Part shown: piece after piece, positions 17,746 to 26,422 of the stretch | How positions within the stretch are numbered: position 1 is the first letter of the stretch | Layout of the letters: the number at the start of each line of letters is the position of its first letter | Source: an uncultured Rhizobiaceae group bacterium | GTDB taxonomy: Bacteria > Pseudomonadota > Alphaproteobacteria > Rhizobiales > Rhizobiaceae | Length of the DNA: 64,000 nt | Assembly (NCBI GenBank): GCA_937958815.1 | Contig: CALGMR010000004.1 | Coordinates: forward strand, 124,001-188,000 | Direction of reading: 5' to 3' | Notes under the pieces: generated by a model | Seen by the model: only the letters and a program-made list of their open reading frames with translations | Databases searched by the model: none | What the model was told of the DNA's origin: nothing | Position numbers and translations under genes: made by a program

Positions 17746-17831
17746 CCGCGATTGAACTTTAACCGACATTGAGCTTAATGTCAGATGCTAACATTTGGGC
17801 GCAAACAATAGAACAAAATTGGATACAGACT

Positions 17832-19166
17832 ATGGTTGCCAAACTCACCCTTTCCCCATTTATGGCTTTGAAAATCGTCTTCACAGCCTTTCTGTTAGCT
17901 GTTGTTGCATTGGGCACTTCTGCCAGCGCCAAAGTTGAAATCAACGTCACACGCGGCAATGTGGAACCCCTGCCTATCGCTATTCCATTGTTCTTGGGTG
18001 ACTCAAAACTGGGTCGTGATATTGCTCAGGTGGTAGAAGCTGACCTGCGCCGCTCTGGTCTTTTCGCGCCAATAGATCGCGCAGCTTTTATCGAACAGAT
18101 TTCTGACAGCAATGCGCAACCACAGTTTGCAAGCTGGACAGCCATCAAAGCTAAGGCGCTGGTCACAGGCCGTGTTGTTTCAGAAGGTGGTGGACGTTTC
18201 CGTACTGAATTTCGTCTTTGGGACACGTTTGGTGCTGAACAAATTGTGGGGCAGCAATATTCAACTGACCCAAACAACTGGCGCCGTGTGGCCCACATTA
18301 TTGCCGATGCCATTTACAAAAGCCTGACTGGTGAAGATGGCTATTTCGACACGCGCATTGTGTTCGTGTCTGAAAGTGGCCCCAAAAACAAACGCGTAAA
18401 GCGTCTCGCCATTATGGATCAGGACGGAGCAAATGTGCGCTATCTGACCAACGGCAAAGACCTTGTTCTCACGCCGCGTTTCTCGCCATCACGCCAAGAA
18501 ATCACTTACATGTCTTTCGCAGGCGGTCGCCCACGCGTTTATCTGCTGCAAATTGAAACTGGTCAGCGCGAAGTGGTTGGCAACTTCCCGAACATGACGT
18601 TCTCTCCTCGCTTTTCGCCAAATGGCCAACGTGTGATCATGAGCCTGCAAAGCGACGAAGGAAACGCAAACATCTACACAATGGATTTGCGTTCTAGAAA
18701 CACAACACGACTTACCAACACATCCGCTATCGACACTTCGCCTTCCTATTCCCCCGACGGTGGACGCGTGGTGTTTGAATCAGACCGTGGTGGCCGCCAA
18801 CAGCTTTATGTGATGAGTGCGAGTGGTGGAAACGCTCAACGCATTTCATTTGGTACGGGTCGCTATTCAACACCCGTATGGTCGCCACGTGGCGATTTGA
18901 TCGCTTTCACCAAACAATCCGGCAACAAATTCTTGATTGGCGTTATGCGTCCAGATGGAAAAGGCGAACGCATTTTGACAGAAGGCTTTCACAATGAAGG
19001 CCCGACTTGGGCACCCAATGGCCGCACGCTAATGTTCTTTCGAGAAACCCCAGGTGCCAATGGCGGCCCACGCCTTCACACGATTGACCTTACAGGCCGC
19101 AATGAACAGCGTGTCAAAACCCCTGCTTTCGGGTCAGATCCAGCTTGGTCACCACTGCTCAACTAA
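17832..19166 (+). CDS. tolB: Periplasmic Tol-Pal protein TolB
   Basis: Periplasmic beta-propeller that binds Pal and TolA. A signal peptide ([18 protein letters not shown], cleaved near SASA) is followed by an N-terminal alpha/beta domain ([19 protein letters not shown]) and WD-like blades with repeats such as [30 protein letters not shown] and [13 protein letters not shown]. The start at 17832 is chosen because it puts the signal peptide near the N-terminus; ATGs at 17778 and 17862 are alternatives. The mature protein is full length. No clear terminator follows before the convergent rluD-like gene. Confidence 0.95.
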   Translation: MVAKLTLSPFMALKIVFTAFLLAVVALGTSASAKVEINVTRGNVEPLPIAIPLFLGDSKLGRDIAQVVEADLRRSGLFAPIDRAAFIEQISDSNAQPQFASWTAIKAKALVTGRVVSEGGGRFRTEFRLWDTFGAEQIVGQQYSTDPNNWRRVAHIIADAIYKSLTGEDGYFDTRIVFVSESGPKNKRVKRLAIMDQDGANVRYLTNGKDLVLTPRFSPSRQEITYMSFAGGRPRVYLLQIETGQREVVGNFPNMTFSPRFSPNGQRVIMSLQSDEGNANIYTMDLRSRNTTRLTNTSAIDTSPSYSPDGGRVVFESDRGGRQQLYVMSASGGNAQRISFGTGRYSTPVWSPRGDLIAFTKQSGNKFLIGVMRPDGKGERILTEGFHNEGPTWAPNGRTLMFFRETPGANGGPRLHTIDLTGRNEQRVKTPAFGSDPAWSPLLN

Positions 19167-19232
19167 AGCATTTCGCGTTTGATGGGTTTCATTTGTGGCT
19201 CCTCATAAACGCAACGCGCTGTAGAGCCATTT

Positions 19233-20303
19233 TCAACCAGCAGCGATGGCCTTCAACAGGTCGGTCATTTCTGCTGGCGGCTCAGCCGTAAACGACACCG
19301 TTTCCCCTGTGACGGGGTGACGAAAACCCAACGTCCGCGCATGCAGCGCCTGGCGTTTAAACCCCTGCATCATTTCCTGCGCAGCATCCGGCAAACGCTT
19401 TATGCGACTGAAATATTGCTTCCCATATTCTTGATCTCCCAAAAGCGGGTTTCCAATATGGGTCATGTGAACTCTGATTTGATGCGTGCGCCCTGTCTCC
19501 AAAGTGCATTCAACCAATGAGACCAAAGCTTCACCTGGTTTTTCGTGATCTTCCACACGTTGCAAAACCTCATAATGGGTGCGCGCAAATTTGGCGTCAG
19601 GTCTGTCTGCTTCAATCACCGCACGGCGCAACCGGATTGTCGGATGACGCCCCACATGCGTATCAATCGTGCCTTTCATCCGAGGTGGTACACCCCAAAC
19701 CAAAGCTTGATAGGAACGTTTCAGCGGTCCGGTTCTACCATGATCGGCAAATTGTTCCTGCAAATCCACATGAGTTCGATAGGATTTCGCCACAACAATG
19801 ACGCCACTTGTATCTTTGTCCAAGCGATGAACAATACCCGGCCTTTTCACTCCGCCAATGCCAGACAATTCGCCTTTGCAATGGTGCAGCAGTGCGTTGA
19901 CCAAGGTTCCAGACCAATTGCCGGGTGCAGGATGAACAACCATTCCAGAAGGCTTATTGATGACGATCAAATCATCATCTTCGAAGAGGATTTCCAGCGG
20001 AATATCTTCGGGTTGAGGAATGGCATCTTCTGGTTCCGGCATCGCGTATCGCACCACGTCACCAACGGCGATTTTTGTGCTGGTTCCGCGCGGCCTTTCG
20101 CCATTGATTGTCACAAGACCTTTGCGGACCAAGGCCTGAACCCGCGCTCGTGAAATATCATCGGGCGCATTGGCAGAAATGAAGAGATCTACGCGCTTAC
20201 CAGCCGCTTCATGAGGCACAATCAACACTTCCATCTCACCCAAAACGGTATCTTGGCTTTGCTCTTCCATTGAAGACTGAATCTCGTTATCACCCGATGA
20301 CAT
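19233..20303 (-). CDS. rluD: RluD-type 23S rRNA pseudouridine synthase
   Basis: Converts uridines of 23S rRNA (helix 69 in the E. coli enzyme) to pseudouridine. An S4 RNA-binding domain lies early (RVDLFISANAPDDISRAR then VRKGLVTINGE), followed by the catalytic GIVHRLDKDTSGVIVVAK with the essential Asp, and the C-terminal GRTHQIRVHMTHIGNPLLGD. Starts at 20339 and 20270 are possible; the ATG at 20303 has GGGG upstream. The divergent neighbour begins 24 bp away, so both promoters must overlap coding sequence. The RluC/RluD subfamily choice is by similarity and length (356 residues). Confidence 0.92.
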   Translation of the reverse strand: MSSGDNEIQSSMEEQSQDTVLGEMEVLIVPHEAAGKRVDLFISANAPDDISRARVQALVRKGLVTINGERPRGTSTKIAVGDVVRYAMPEPEDAIPQPEDIPLEILFEDDDLIVINKPSGMVVHPAPGNWSGTLVNALLHHCKGELSGIGGVKRPGIVHRLDKDTSGVIVVAKSYRTHVDLQEQFADHGRTGPLKRSYQALVWGVPPRMKGTIDTHVGRHPTIRLRRAVIEADRPDAKFARTHYEVLQRVEDHEKPGEALVSLVECTLETGRTHQIRVHMTHIGNPLLGDQEYGKQYFSRIKRLPDAAQEMMQGFKRQALHARTLGFRHPVTGETVSFTAEPPAEMTDLLKAIAAG

Positions 20304-20327
20304 TTCTAACCCCGTTTCGAGTTTAAT

Positions 20328-20660
20328 ATGACAACGCATGTGGAAGATGAACCGCTGGATCCGAAAGTGGAAGCCATTCGAAAAAAGATGGTGCGATTGT
20401 TGTTGGTGTCAGGAGCGATCATGATGATCGGGCTTATGACTGTGTTGATCGCGATTGTCTACAAACTCAATGAATCATCTGCGCCTGCAGTTGCAAAATC
20501 AGGTGCCGTTTCTGTGCCCAGCGGAAGTGAGATCATCTCAACTGCCATGGGAGATGGAAAAATTATGCTGACTGTTCGCAACAGCGATGGAAAAACCAGC
20601 CTGATGATTTTTGATGAGGCAGGCAACCCGATTACACAACTCGCTGTTAACGAACAATAA
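20328..20660 (+). CDS. Small single-pass membrane protein, possibly DUF6476-like
   Basis: A 110-residue protein with a short acidic N-terminus, one membrane helix (LLLVSGAIMMIGLMTVLIAIVY, residues 24-45) and a soluble C-terminal part of about 60 residues rich in small residues. Small proteins of this design sit divergently from rluD in many alphaproteobacteria; the function is unknown. It starts 24 bp from the rluD start on the other strand. The family label is tentative. Confidence 0.7.
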   Translation: MTTHVEDEPLDPKVEAIRKKMVRLLLVSGAIMMIGLMTVLIAIVYKLNESSAPAVAKSGAVSVPSGSEIISTAMGDGKIMLTVRNSDGKTSLMIFDEAGNPITQLAVNEQ

Positions 20661-20737
20661 ACCGCACTTCTTATCAATTATATTGAATTTTTATGTTCTA
20701 TTCCACGTCAACGGGGCGTTTTGAAAAGAACAGACCA

Positions 20738-21232
20738 ATGAACGACCAAAACAAACTTGCACTGCCAATTACCCTGACCATGATGGATGGTCGCACTCTT
20801 ATGGGCGACTTAATGGTCAATATTGGCGGTACGATTGAGCGCACACTGAATAGCGAAATGCGATTCATTGTGTTCCGTGACTTGGATCAATCCCAGCGTT
20901 TCATTGCCAAAGACGGCATTCTTGACGCCCAAGAACGCAAAACAGCTAAAGTGGTTGATCTGCCCACCGAAGGCAAAATGGACGGCACTGACCCATATAC
21001 TGTGCTCAAAATTGCGCGTACTGCAACAGATTCAGAAATTCGCGAAGCTTACCTTGCACGCGCAAAATCCTATCACGCAGACCGATTTGCAAACATCGAC
21101 TTGCCACTTGAAGTGCAAGAGTACACCAACTCTATGTCGCGTCGCATTAATGAGGCTTATGCCATATTAAATGCCGGCAAGACCCAGCGCATGCAACAAC
21201 CAGATCAGACAGTATACGGCCAAGCTGGGTAA
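20738..21232 (+). CDS. J-domain-like protein with a degenerate HPD motif
   Basis: A 164-residue protein. Residues 7-65 form a small strand-rich domain (LPITLTMMDGRTLMGDLMV), and residues 84-155 form a J-like domain: DPYTVLKIARTATDSEIREAYLARAKSYHADRF then RRINEAYAIL. The canonical HPD tripeptide, needed to stimulate DnaK ATPase, reads HAD (residues 113-115), so classic cochaperone activity is doubtful. An upstream ATG at 20693 has no ribosome-binding site; the ATG at 20738 gives the cleaner domain start. It ends convergently 7 bp from the next gene. Confidence 0.75.
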   Translation: MNDQNKLALPITLTMMDGRTLMGDLMVNIGGTIERTLNSEMRFIVFRDLDQSQRFIAKDGILDAQERKTAKVVDLPTEGKMDGTDPYTVLKIARTATDSEIREAYLARAKSYHADRFANIDLPLEVQEYTNSMSRRINEAYAILNAGKTQRMQQPDQTVYGQAG

Positions 21233-21239
21233 AGAGGAT

Positions 21240-22409
21240 TTATCCAGCAGGCATGGCCGTTTCGATGATCTTCGCCCAATAACTTGTTCCCACAGGAATT
21301 GCATCGTCGTTAAAATCATATTCTTCGTGGTGCAAACCTGCTGTATCGCCATTGCCCATAAATATGAAGGCACCGGGACGGGCTTCCAACATATATGAGA
21401 AATCTTCGCCGCCCATAACTGGCAGTTGATCTACGTTGACACGTGCTTCGCCAACAATATCCTGAGCAACTTTCGCCGCGAAATCTGTTTGTTCTTCATG
21501 GTTGCTGGTGACGGGATAACCCTCTTTGATCTCAATGGTGACTTCTGCGTCATAAGCAGCTGCAATATTCTCGACCACAGTTTTCATACGCGCCATCACC
21601 AAGTCACGAACTTCCCCATCCAGTGTGCGCACCGTTCCGTAAAACTGCGCCTCTTGCGGGATAACATTATAAGCTTTGCCAGCGTGTATGGCCGTGACCG
21701 TCAATACAGCAGAACTGAGCGGGTCAACATTGCGCGAAACGATGCTTTGCAAAGCCTGCACCATTTGCGTGGCAACTATAATCGGGTCGTTGCCCAAATG
21801 CGGCATAGCGGCATGAGCGCCTGTGCCTTTCACGGTAATGGTGAACTCATCAGTTCCAGCCATTATCGCGCCTGAACGAATGGCAAATTCTCCGACTGGA
21901 AGGCCAGGCATATTGTGCAAACCATAAACTTCTTGCACGCCAAAACGATCCATCATGCCGTCATCGCACATAGCTTTACCGCCCGCACCGCCCTCTTCTG
22001 CTGGTTGGAAAATCACCACGGCTGTCCCGTCGAAATTGCGTGTTTCAGCTAGATATTTTGCTGCGCCCAAAAGCATTGCAGTATGCCCATCATGGCCACA
22101 AGCGTGCATTTTACCTTCATATTTTGATTTGTAAGGCAGGTCTCGTTTCTCAACGATCGGCAGCGCATCCATATCAGCACGCAATCCTACCACACGACCA
22201 GAGCTCGATTTTTGCCCTTTGATAACGGCAACGACACCTGTTCGGCCGATACCTTCAACAATCTCATCGGCACCAAACTCTTTCAACTTTTGCGCCACGA
22301 GGGCTGCTGTTTCTTCTACATCGTACAGAAGCCCTGGATGTTGATGAATTTCGTGACGCCATTCAGTAATTTCGTCGTGAAAGTCTGCGATACGATTGTT
22401 GATTGGCAT
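21240..22409 (-). CDS. M20-family amidohydrolase (hippurate/N-acyl amino acid hydrolase type)
   Basis: Zinc-dependent hydrolase of the M20D group, which removes acyl groups from amino acids (hippurate, N-acetyl or indole-acetyl conjugates). Metal-ligand regions are visible: HEIHQHPGLLYDVEET, HACGHDGHTAM, FQPAEEGGAGGKAM, GLHNMPGLPVGEFA and a late GLHHEEYDFND. The lid dimerisation domain occupies the middle. The 389 residues match the family. The ATG at 22409 has AAGGA upstream. The physiological substrate cannot be read from sequence. Confidence 0.92.
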   Translation of the reverse strand: MPINNRIADFHDEITEWRHEIHQHPGLLYDVEETAALVAQKLKEFGADEIVEGIGRTGVVAVIKGQKSSSGRVVGLRADMDALPIVEKRDLPYKSKYEGKMHACGHDGHTAMLLGAAKYLAETRNFDGTAVVIFQPAEEGGAGGKAMCDDGMMDRFGVQEVYGLHNMPGLPVGEFAIRSGAIMAGTDEFTITVKGTGAHAAMPHLGNDPIIVATQMVQALQSIVSRNVDPLSSAVLTVTAIHAGKAYNVIPQEAQFYGTVRTLDGEVRDLVMARMKTVVENIAAAYDAEVTIEIKEGYPVTSNHEEQTDFAAKVAQDIVGEARVNVDQLPVMGGEDFSYMLEARPGAFIFMGNGDTAGLHHEEYDFNDDAIPVGTSYWAKIIETAMPAG

Positions 22410-22722
22410 GGTGAAAATCCTTGCGTGAACGCCCATTTGTTCAATGAGAGTGGAGTCCTATGCATTTCAAAGCAAGAAGCGAGCGTAAAAAATACAAATC
22501 CGTGAACCATTGATTTCCTAAAGTTCCAAAGTCGCTTGCAGGTCAAAGAATCGGCAAAAAATGAGACCAAGCATCTCAATAACCGTGACATTACAGATAT
22601 TTAATCACAAAATTGCAATTAATCGCAAAAATACGATGAAATGAGAAAAAACCTCCCTATATGGAACTTAAAGGCATTGCAGCAAGTTAGTCTGCAAGAG
22701 ACCAATTGGAGAGGACATAAAG
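22410..22722. other. Divergent promoter region of the amidohydrolase and rpoH genes
   Basis: 313 bp without a gene. The rpoH side is AT-rich and contains TTGCAA near 22614 and a CCCTATAT element near 22655, either of which could be part of a promoter; spacing to a partner hexamer is not convincing. The rpoH ribosome-binding site GGAGAGGA is at about 22708-22715. Confidence 0.4.
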
Positions 22723-23628
22723 ATGGCCAATACACTACCAACAATTTCTGCCAGCGGAACTGGCATGCAGCGTTATATGGACGAAATCCGCAAGTTCCCC
22801 ATGTTGGAACCACAGGAAGAATATATGCTCGGCAAACGCTATGCGGAGCACGATGATACTGAGGCTGCGCACAAGCTGGTCACCAGCCATCTGCGTCTCG
22901 TTGCGAAAATTGCAATGGGTTATCGCGGTTATGGTTTGCCAATCGGCGAAGTGATCTCCGAAGGCAATGTAGGCCTCATGCAGGCGGTTAAGAAGTTCGA
23001 TCCCGAGAAAGGCTTTCGTCTGGCAACTTACGCCATGTGGTGGATTAAAGCGTCTATTCAGGAATACGTGCTGCGCTCGTGGAGCCTTGTCAAAATGGGC
23101 ACAACCGCGAACCAAAAACGTTTATTCTTCAATCTGCGCAAGCTGAAAGGCAAAATGAAAGCGCTCGAAGACGGCGAGTTGAAAGCCGATCACGTAGAGA
23201 AAATTGCCTCAACTCTCGGCGTCAGCGAGGAAGAAGTTCGTTCTATGAACCAGCGCCTCTCAGGTGATGCTTCGCTCAACGCACCCATCCGTGCGGCTGA
23301 AGGGGAAGCAGGCCAATGGCAAGACTGGTTGGTAGATGAAAGCGAATCCCAAGAAGAATCTTTGGCCAAACAAGACGAGTTGGAAGTGCGTCGCGAGATG
23401 CTGCACGACTCTATGGAAGTTTTGAACGAACGCGAGCAGCGTATTTTCACAGCTCGCCGCTTGTCGGAAAATCCAATGACACTGGAAGAGCTTTCCGGTG
23501 AATTTGATATCAGCCGGGAACGGGTTCGTCAGATTGAAGTGCGTGCATTTGAAAAAGTGCAAAAAGCGATGGTGAACGCTGCAAAAGAGTTGGCGAAACC
23601 TGTGCCACAACTCGAAGCTTCAAACTAA
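22723..23628 (+). CDS. rpoH: RNA polymerase heat-shock sigma factor (sigma-32)
   Basis: Directs RNA polymerase to heat-shock promoters. The 301 residues show region 2 (LVTSHLRLVAKIAMGYRGYG, then GNVGLMQAVKKFDPEKGFR and YAMWWIKASIQEYVL), the RpoH-specific segment QKRLFFNLRKLK near residue 131, and region 4 helix-turn-helix EFDISRERVRQIEVRAFEKV. Preceded by GGAGAGGA and followed by a strong terminator, so it is probably monocistronic. Many Rhizobiales have two rpoH copies; only one is in this window. Confidence 0.97.
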   Translation: MANTLPTISASGTGMQRYMDEIRKFPMLEPQEEYMLGKRYAEHDDTEAAHKLVTSHLRLVAKIAMGYRGYGLPIGEVISEGNVGLMQAVKKFDPEKGFRLATYAMWWIKASIQEYVLRSWSLVKMGTTANQKRLFFNLRKLKGKMKALEDGELKADHVEKIASTLGVSEEEVRSMNQRLSGDASLNAPIRAAEGEAGQWQDWLVDESESQEESLAKQDELEVRREMLHDSMEVLNEREQRIFTARRLSENPMTLEELSGEFDISRERVRQIEVRAFEKVQKAMVNAAKELAKPVPQLEASN

Positions 23629-23648
23629 ATAACAAGAACAACGTCGAA

Positions 23649-23679
23649 GGCCCGCTTTCCTCCCTGCGGGCCTTTTTTT
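23649..23679 (+). terminator. rpoH intrinsic terminator
   Basis: GGCCCGC and GCGGGCC form a 7-bp GC-rich stem followed by seven T residues, 20 bp after the rpoH stop. Confidence 0.93.
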
Positions 23680-23696
23680 ATTGTTCAAAACTAAAA

Positions 23697-24134
23697 CTAC
23701 GTCAAAACTGGGCGACAGGCGCTGTATAGCTGATTAGATAAAATACTGAAAAGTCTGGACCCGTGGGAAAGCGTGTCACTGAGGCGGTTTTCAAAACGGG
23801 ACTTAAGCATCAGATCTTTCTCTACAGAGGCACCCTCTAAAGCAAAACACCCCATGCTCCAGTCCGTAAATGATCTTTTGGCTGAATGTTGAGACCAGCG
23901 CAAATTCACATTGCAATGCCGCTCATCCATGCTGATTCTGTCGTAAAGATCTTCGACGATTTTCTTGTCACCTTCCAGAATTTGCAGGAAACTTTTTCCG
24001 TCGAACACAAGCAAACCCGTGATGTCGTGCGCCACATTAAAGTTACGGGCTTCGCTCACAAGGGATTCGAGCTGGTCATCTGAAAACGTGTTCAAAGCAG
24101 AGCTCTGATAAATAAGTTCGAACAATTCTTTCAC
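23697..24134 (-). CDS. BLUF-domain blue-light photoreceptor
   Basis: A 145-residue single-domain flavoprotein. The residues that define the BLUF photocycle are present with correct spacing: Tyr9 in LIYQSSAL, Asn33 in RNFNVAHDITGLL and Gln51 in SFLQILEG; FTDWSMG gives the semi-conserved Trp/Met pair. BLUF domains bind FAD non-covalently and shift conformation in blue light. There is no fused output domain, so signalling must be through a partner protein not evident nearby. A C-terminal ~45-residue helical extension follows the domain. Confidence 0.9.
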   Translation of the reverse strand: MKELFELIYQSSALNTFSDDQLESLVSEARNFNVAHDITGLLVFDGKSFLQILEGDKKIVEDLYDRISMDERHCNVNLRWSQHSAKRSFTDWSMGCFALEGASVEKDLMLKSRFENRLSDTLSHGSRLFSILSNQLYSACRPVLT

Positions 24135-24445
24135 TCCTAATGATTACATCTATTCAGTTTAAAAAATAAAAGTAAAAATGGGTGTCAAAAAAGTCTGAAT
24201 GGCGTGAAAACTAGCCGCCACTGATTTATACTAGTATATTTGCGCTTGTAATTTCGGGTTGCAAATCAAAAAAACTACAATTCACAAGAATTTTGGGCCA
24301 AGGCTTGTTCGGTTTCAAAACTGCTGAGAGTGCCTTCATGACAAGGTGCCAATCTTGCTGGCACATTTCCTGATTTTTGCTGACACAGCAAGTTTGAAGC
24401 TTGCCGCATCAGCAACCAAAAAGTAATACAATGCGATGAAGGGAT
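24135..24445. other. Intergenic region with a palindrome and a hairpin
   Basis: 311 bp with no gene. It contains a perfect 12-bp palindrome TATACTAGTATA (24227-24238), about 93 bp upstream of the BLUF start, and a 6-bp stem GTGCCA/TGGCAC (24346-24364) followed by a T-containing tail. The palindrome could be an operator for the BLUF gene. The remaining sequence is unremarkable and AT-rich. Confidence 0.45.
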
Positions 24446-25390
24446 TTACTTCAGTTCAATTGCATAGCTTGCAAGTGGTGCAACTTCTTTGATCAAACCT
24501 GATTCTTTCATAAACTTTGCAAAACGCTCGTAACGCGCAGTGTCCAAAGCAGCCGGGCGCTTTGCAAAGCGCGGCAGCGTATCAACCCATGCACGTCGAT
24601 TCAGCTCATTGTCGAGATCAGGATAAGCTTTCAGAAATTGCGCCAATGCTTCATCAGAATGATTGGTGAGGTAAAGCGTTGCTTTCTCCACTGCATCCAT
24701 GAATGGACGGAAACGCTTGTCGTCAACACGGTCATTCTTCGCGATGAAAATCAGCTCGTCATAAACAGGAACACCGTTTTCTTCAGGATAAAATGCAATG
24801 CCTGGGCGCTTTTCAATGTCCAACTGGTTCAATTCAAAATTGCGGAACGCACCAATCACCGCATCCACAGCACCGGTGATCAATGAAGGCGATAAGGCGA
24901 AGTTGATGTTGATGAGCTCCACATCTTTCAATGTCAGACCTTCTTGCTTCAACATGGCTGACAAAAGCGCATCTTCAAAACCGCCAACGGAGAAGCCGAC
25001 TTTCTTGCCCTTCAAATCAGCGATGGATTTGATAGGGCCATCTTTCAACATGACCAGAGCGTTGAGTGGTGTCTCTACGACTGTGCCAATGCGTGTGAGG
25101 GGCAAACCTTCACTGACCTGAACATGAAGCTGAGGCTGGTAAGAAATGGCAATGTCGCCCTGCCCTGCAGCAATCAGACGTGGTGGTGCGCTCGGGTCGC
25201 TTGGTGGAATGAGTTCCACTTCCAAACCTGCTTCCTTGAAATAGCCTTGGGTTTGCGCAATCACCAATGGTGCATGGTCAGGGTTCACAAACCAATCCAG
25301 ATACACGGTCAGTTTTTCCGCCGAATGCGCGGGAATAGTGTTTAAAGCAACAACCAATATGGCTGCGAAAATTTTCGTCATGAACGACAT
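24446..25390 (-). CDS. thiY: Substrate-binding protein for thiamin pyrimidine precursor (ThiY type)
   Basis: Periplasmic binding protein of the NMT1/ThiY group, which captures formyl-aminopyrimidine or related HMP precursors of thiamin. A signal peptide (IFAAILVVALNTIPAHSA) precedes LTVYLDWFVNPDHAP, GDIAISYQPQLHVQ and LKGKKVGFSVGGFEDAL, all typical. The 314-residue protein starts at the ATG at 25390, with AGGAG six bases upstream, 14 bp after the permease gene. The TPP riboswitch upstream of the permease confirms the thiamin link. No ATPase gene follows. Confidence 0.9.
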   Translation of the reverse strand: MSFMTKIFAAILVVALNTIPAHSAEKLTVYLDWFVNPDHAPLVIAQTQGYFKEAGLEVELIPPSDPSAPPRLIAAGQGDIAISYQPQLHVQVSEGLPLTRIGTVVETPLNALVMLKDGPIKSIADLKGKKVGFSVGGFEDALLSAMLKQEGLTLKDVELININFALSPSLITGAVDAVIGAFRNFELNQLDIEKRPGIAFYPEENGVPVYDELIFIAKNDRVDDKRFRPFMDAVEKATLYLTNHSDEALAQFLKAYPDLDNELNRRAWVDTLPRFAKRPAALDTARYERFAKFMKESGLIKEVAPLASYAIELK

Positions 25391-25404
25391 TGTCGTCTCC
25401 TGTT

Positions 25405-26193
25405 TTAAAATGAAATCTGTGTACGCGGCGCCCAATGCACCAATCGATCCAATGCGAAATCAACAAGACTGCGCAAAACCAAAACCATAATTACCAATAG
25501 AAAGAGCCCAGCGAACACGGTGTCCGTTTGCATGCGGGCATTCGCCTGATTGATGACATATCCCAAACCGCCGGACGCTCCGACCCATTCACCCACTATC
25601 GCCCCGATAGGTGCAACAGTCGCTGCAACGCGCAGCCCAGACGCCAAAGAAGGCATAGCAGCGGGAAGTCTAAAGTGAATGAGTGTTTGCCAAGGTGAAG
25701 CACGATAAAGACGTGCCAGGTCCACCAGATTTCCATCAGCACGCTGCAAACCATCGTTCAGTGCCGATGCCACCGGAAAGTAGATAATCAGCGTTGCCAT
25801 AGCGATCTTTGACCCTAAACCGAGACCAAACCAAAGCACCAACAAAGGCGCAATTGCAAAGACGGGCAAAGCCTGACTTGCCACCATAACGGGCATAATG
25901 TGCTGGCGTGCAAACTGTAACGAGTTGACGAGCAAAGCGGTTAAAACACCGAGCAAGGTTCCAAGAAACAACCCTAAAATGATTTCCAACAGCGTGATGC
26001 CTGAATGAAACAGAAGGCTGTTCCACTTTTCAAACAGGGTTTGAAACACGGCAATGGGTCCCGGCAGAATGAAAGGAGCGGGTTTGAATACAGCCACCAA
26101 CAGCGCCCAAACGCCAAGCAATATCAATGCTGTGATCGCTTTTTTAAAGAAGCGGGACAACAAAGAGCCAATTTTGCTTTGGTTCGACGACAT
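25405..26193 (-). CDS. thiX: ABC transporter permease for thiamin precursor (ThiX type)
   Basis: Inner-membrane permease of the SsuC/TauC/ThiX family, 262 residues with about six hydrophobic helices. The EAA loop that contacts the ATPase is in ARLYRASPWQTLIHFRLPAA, followed by GLRVAATVAPIGAIVGEW. The ATG at 26193 is used because the long upstream extension would run through the riboswitch leader. The first gene behind the TPP riboswitch, followed by thiY. A cognate ATPase (ThiZ) is not encoded nearby and must come from elsewhere. Confidence 0.9.
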   Translation of the reverse strand: MSSNQSKIGSLLSRFFKKAITALILLGVWALLVAVFKPAPFILPGPIAVFQTLFEKWNSLLFHSGITLLEIILGLFLGTLLGVLTALLVNSLQFARQHIMPVMVASQALPVFAIAPLLVLWFGLGLGSKIAMATLIIYFPVASALNDGLQRADGNLVDLARLYRASPWQTLIHFRLPAAMPSLASGLRVAATVAPIGAIVGEWVGASGGLGYVINQANARMQTDTVFAGLFLLVIMVLVLRSLVDFALDRLVHWAPRTQISF

Positions 26194-26278
26194 TGAACAA
26201 ACCCAAATTTTCGGGCCTGAACCATAGGTCTGCGAATGGATGTGCATCTGGTTCGAGCATATTGCCGAACTTTCTTCC

Positions 26279-26373
26279 CGTCCCTTCGCCGGCATGACCC
26301 GGATCAGGTTCCCGATCGAAAAAACGATCAAGGGTCCGGCAAAGCCATCTCAGCCGCTCACGCGACACCCCTT
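26279..26373 (-). ncRNA. TPP (THI-element) riboswitch
   Basis: Read on the minus strand, the conserved thiamin-pyrophosphate aptamer core is present: GGGGTGTC, GCTGAGATGG, then ACCTGATCCGGGTCATGCC and GGCGAAGGGA. It begins 50 bp after the stop of the upstream gene and ends 85 bp before thiX, so it should repress thiXY when TPP is abundant. A clear expression-platform terminator was not found, so control may act at translation. Confidence 0.95.
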
Positions 26374-26422
26374 GGAACACGTTGTTTGTGACTCAGGTGC
26401 AGAAAAAGTGCAAGTCGCTGGT

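Noticed and set aside
22650..22665. Sigma-32-like -10 element (CCCTATAT) ahead of rpoH
   Set aside because: No CTTG-type -35 partner at the expected distance, so not listed as a promoter.
24301..24375. CTGAGAG-containing sequence resembling part of a TPP riboswitch
   Set aside because: Only one short block matches; the conserved ACCTGAT...GCGAAGGGA half is absent.
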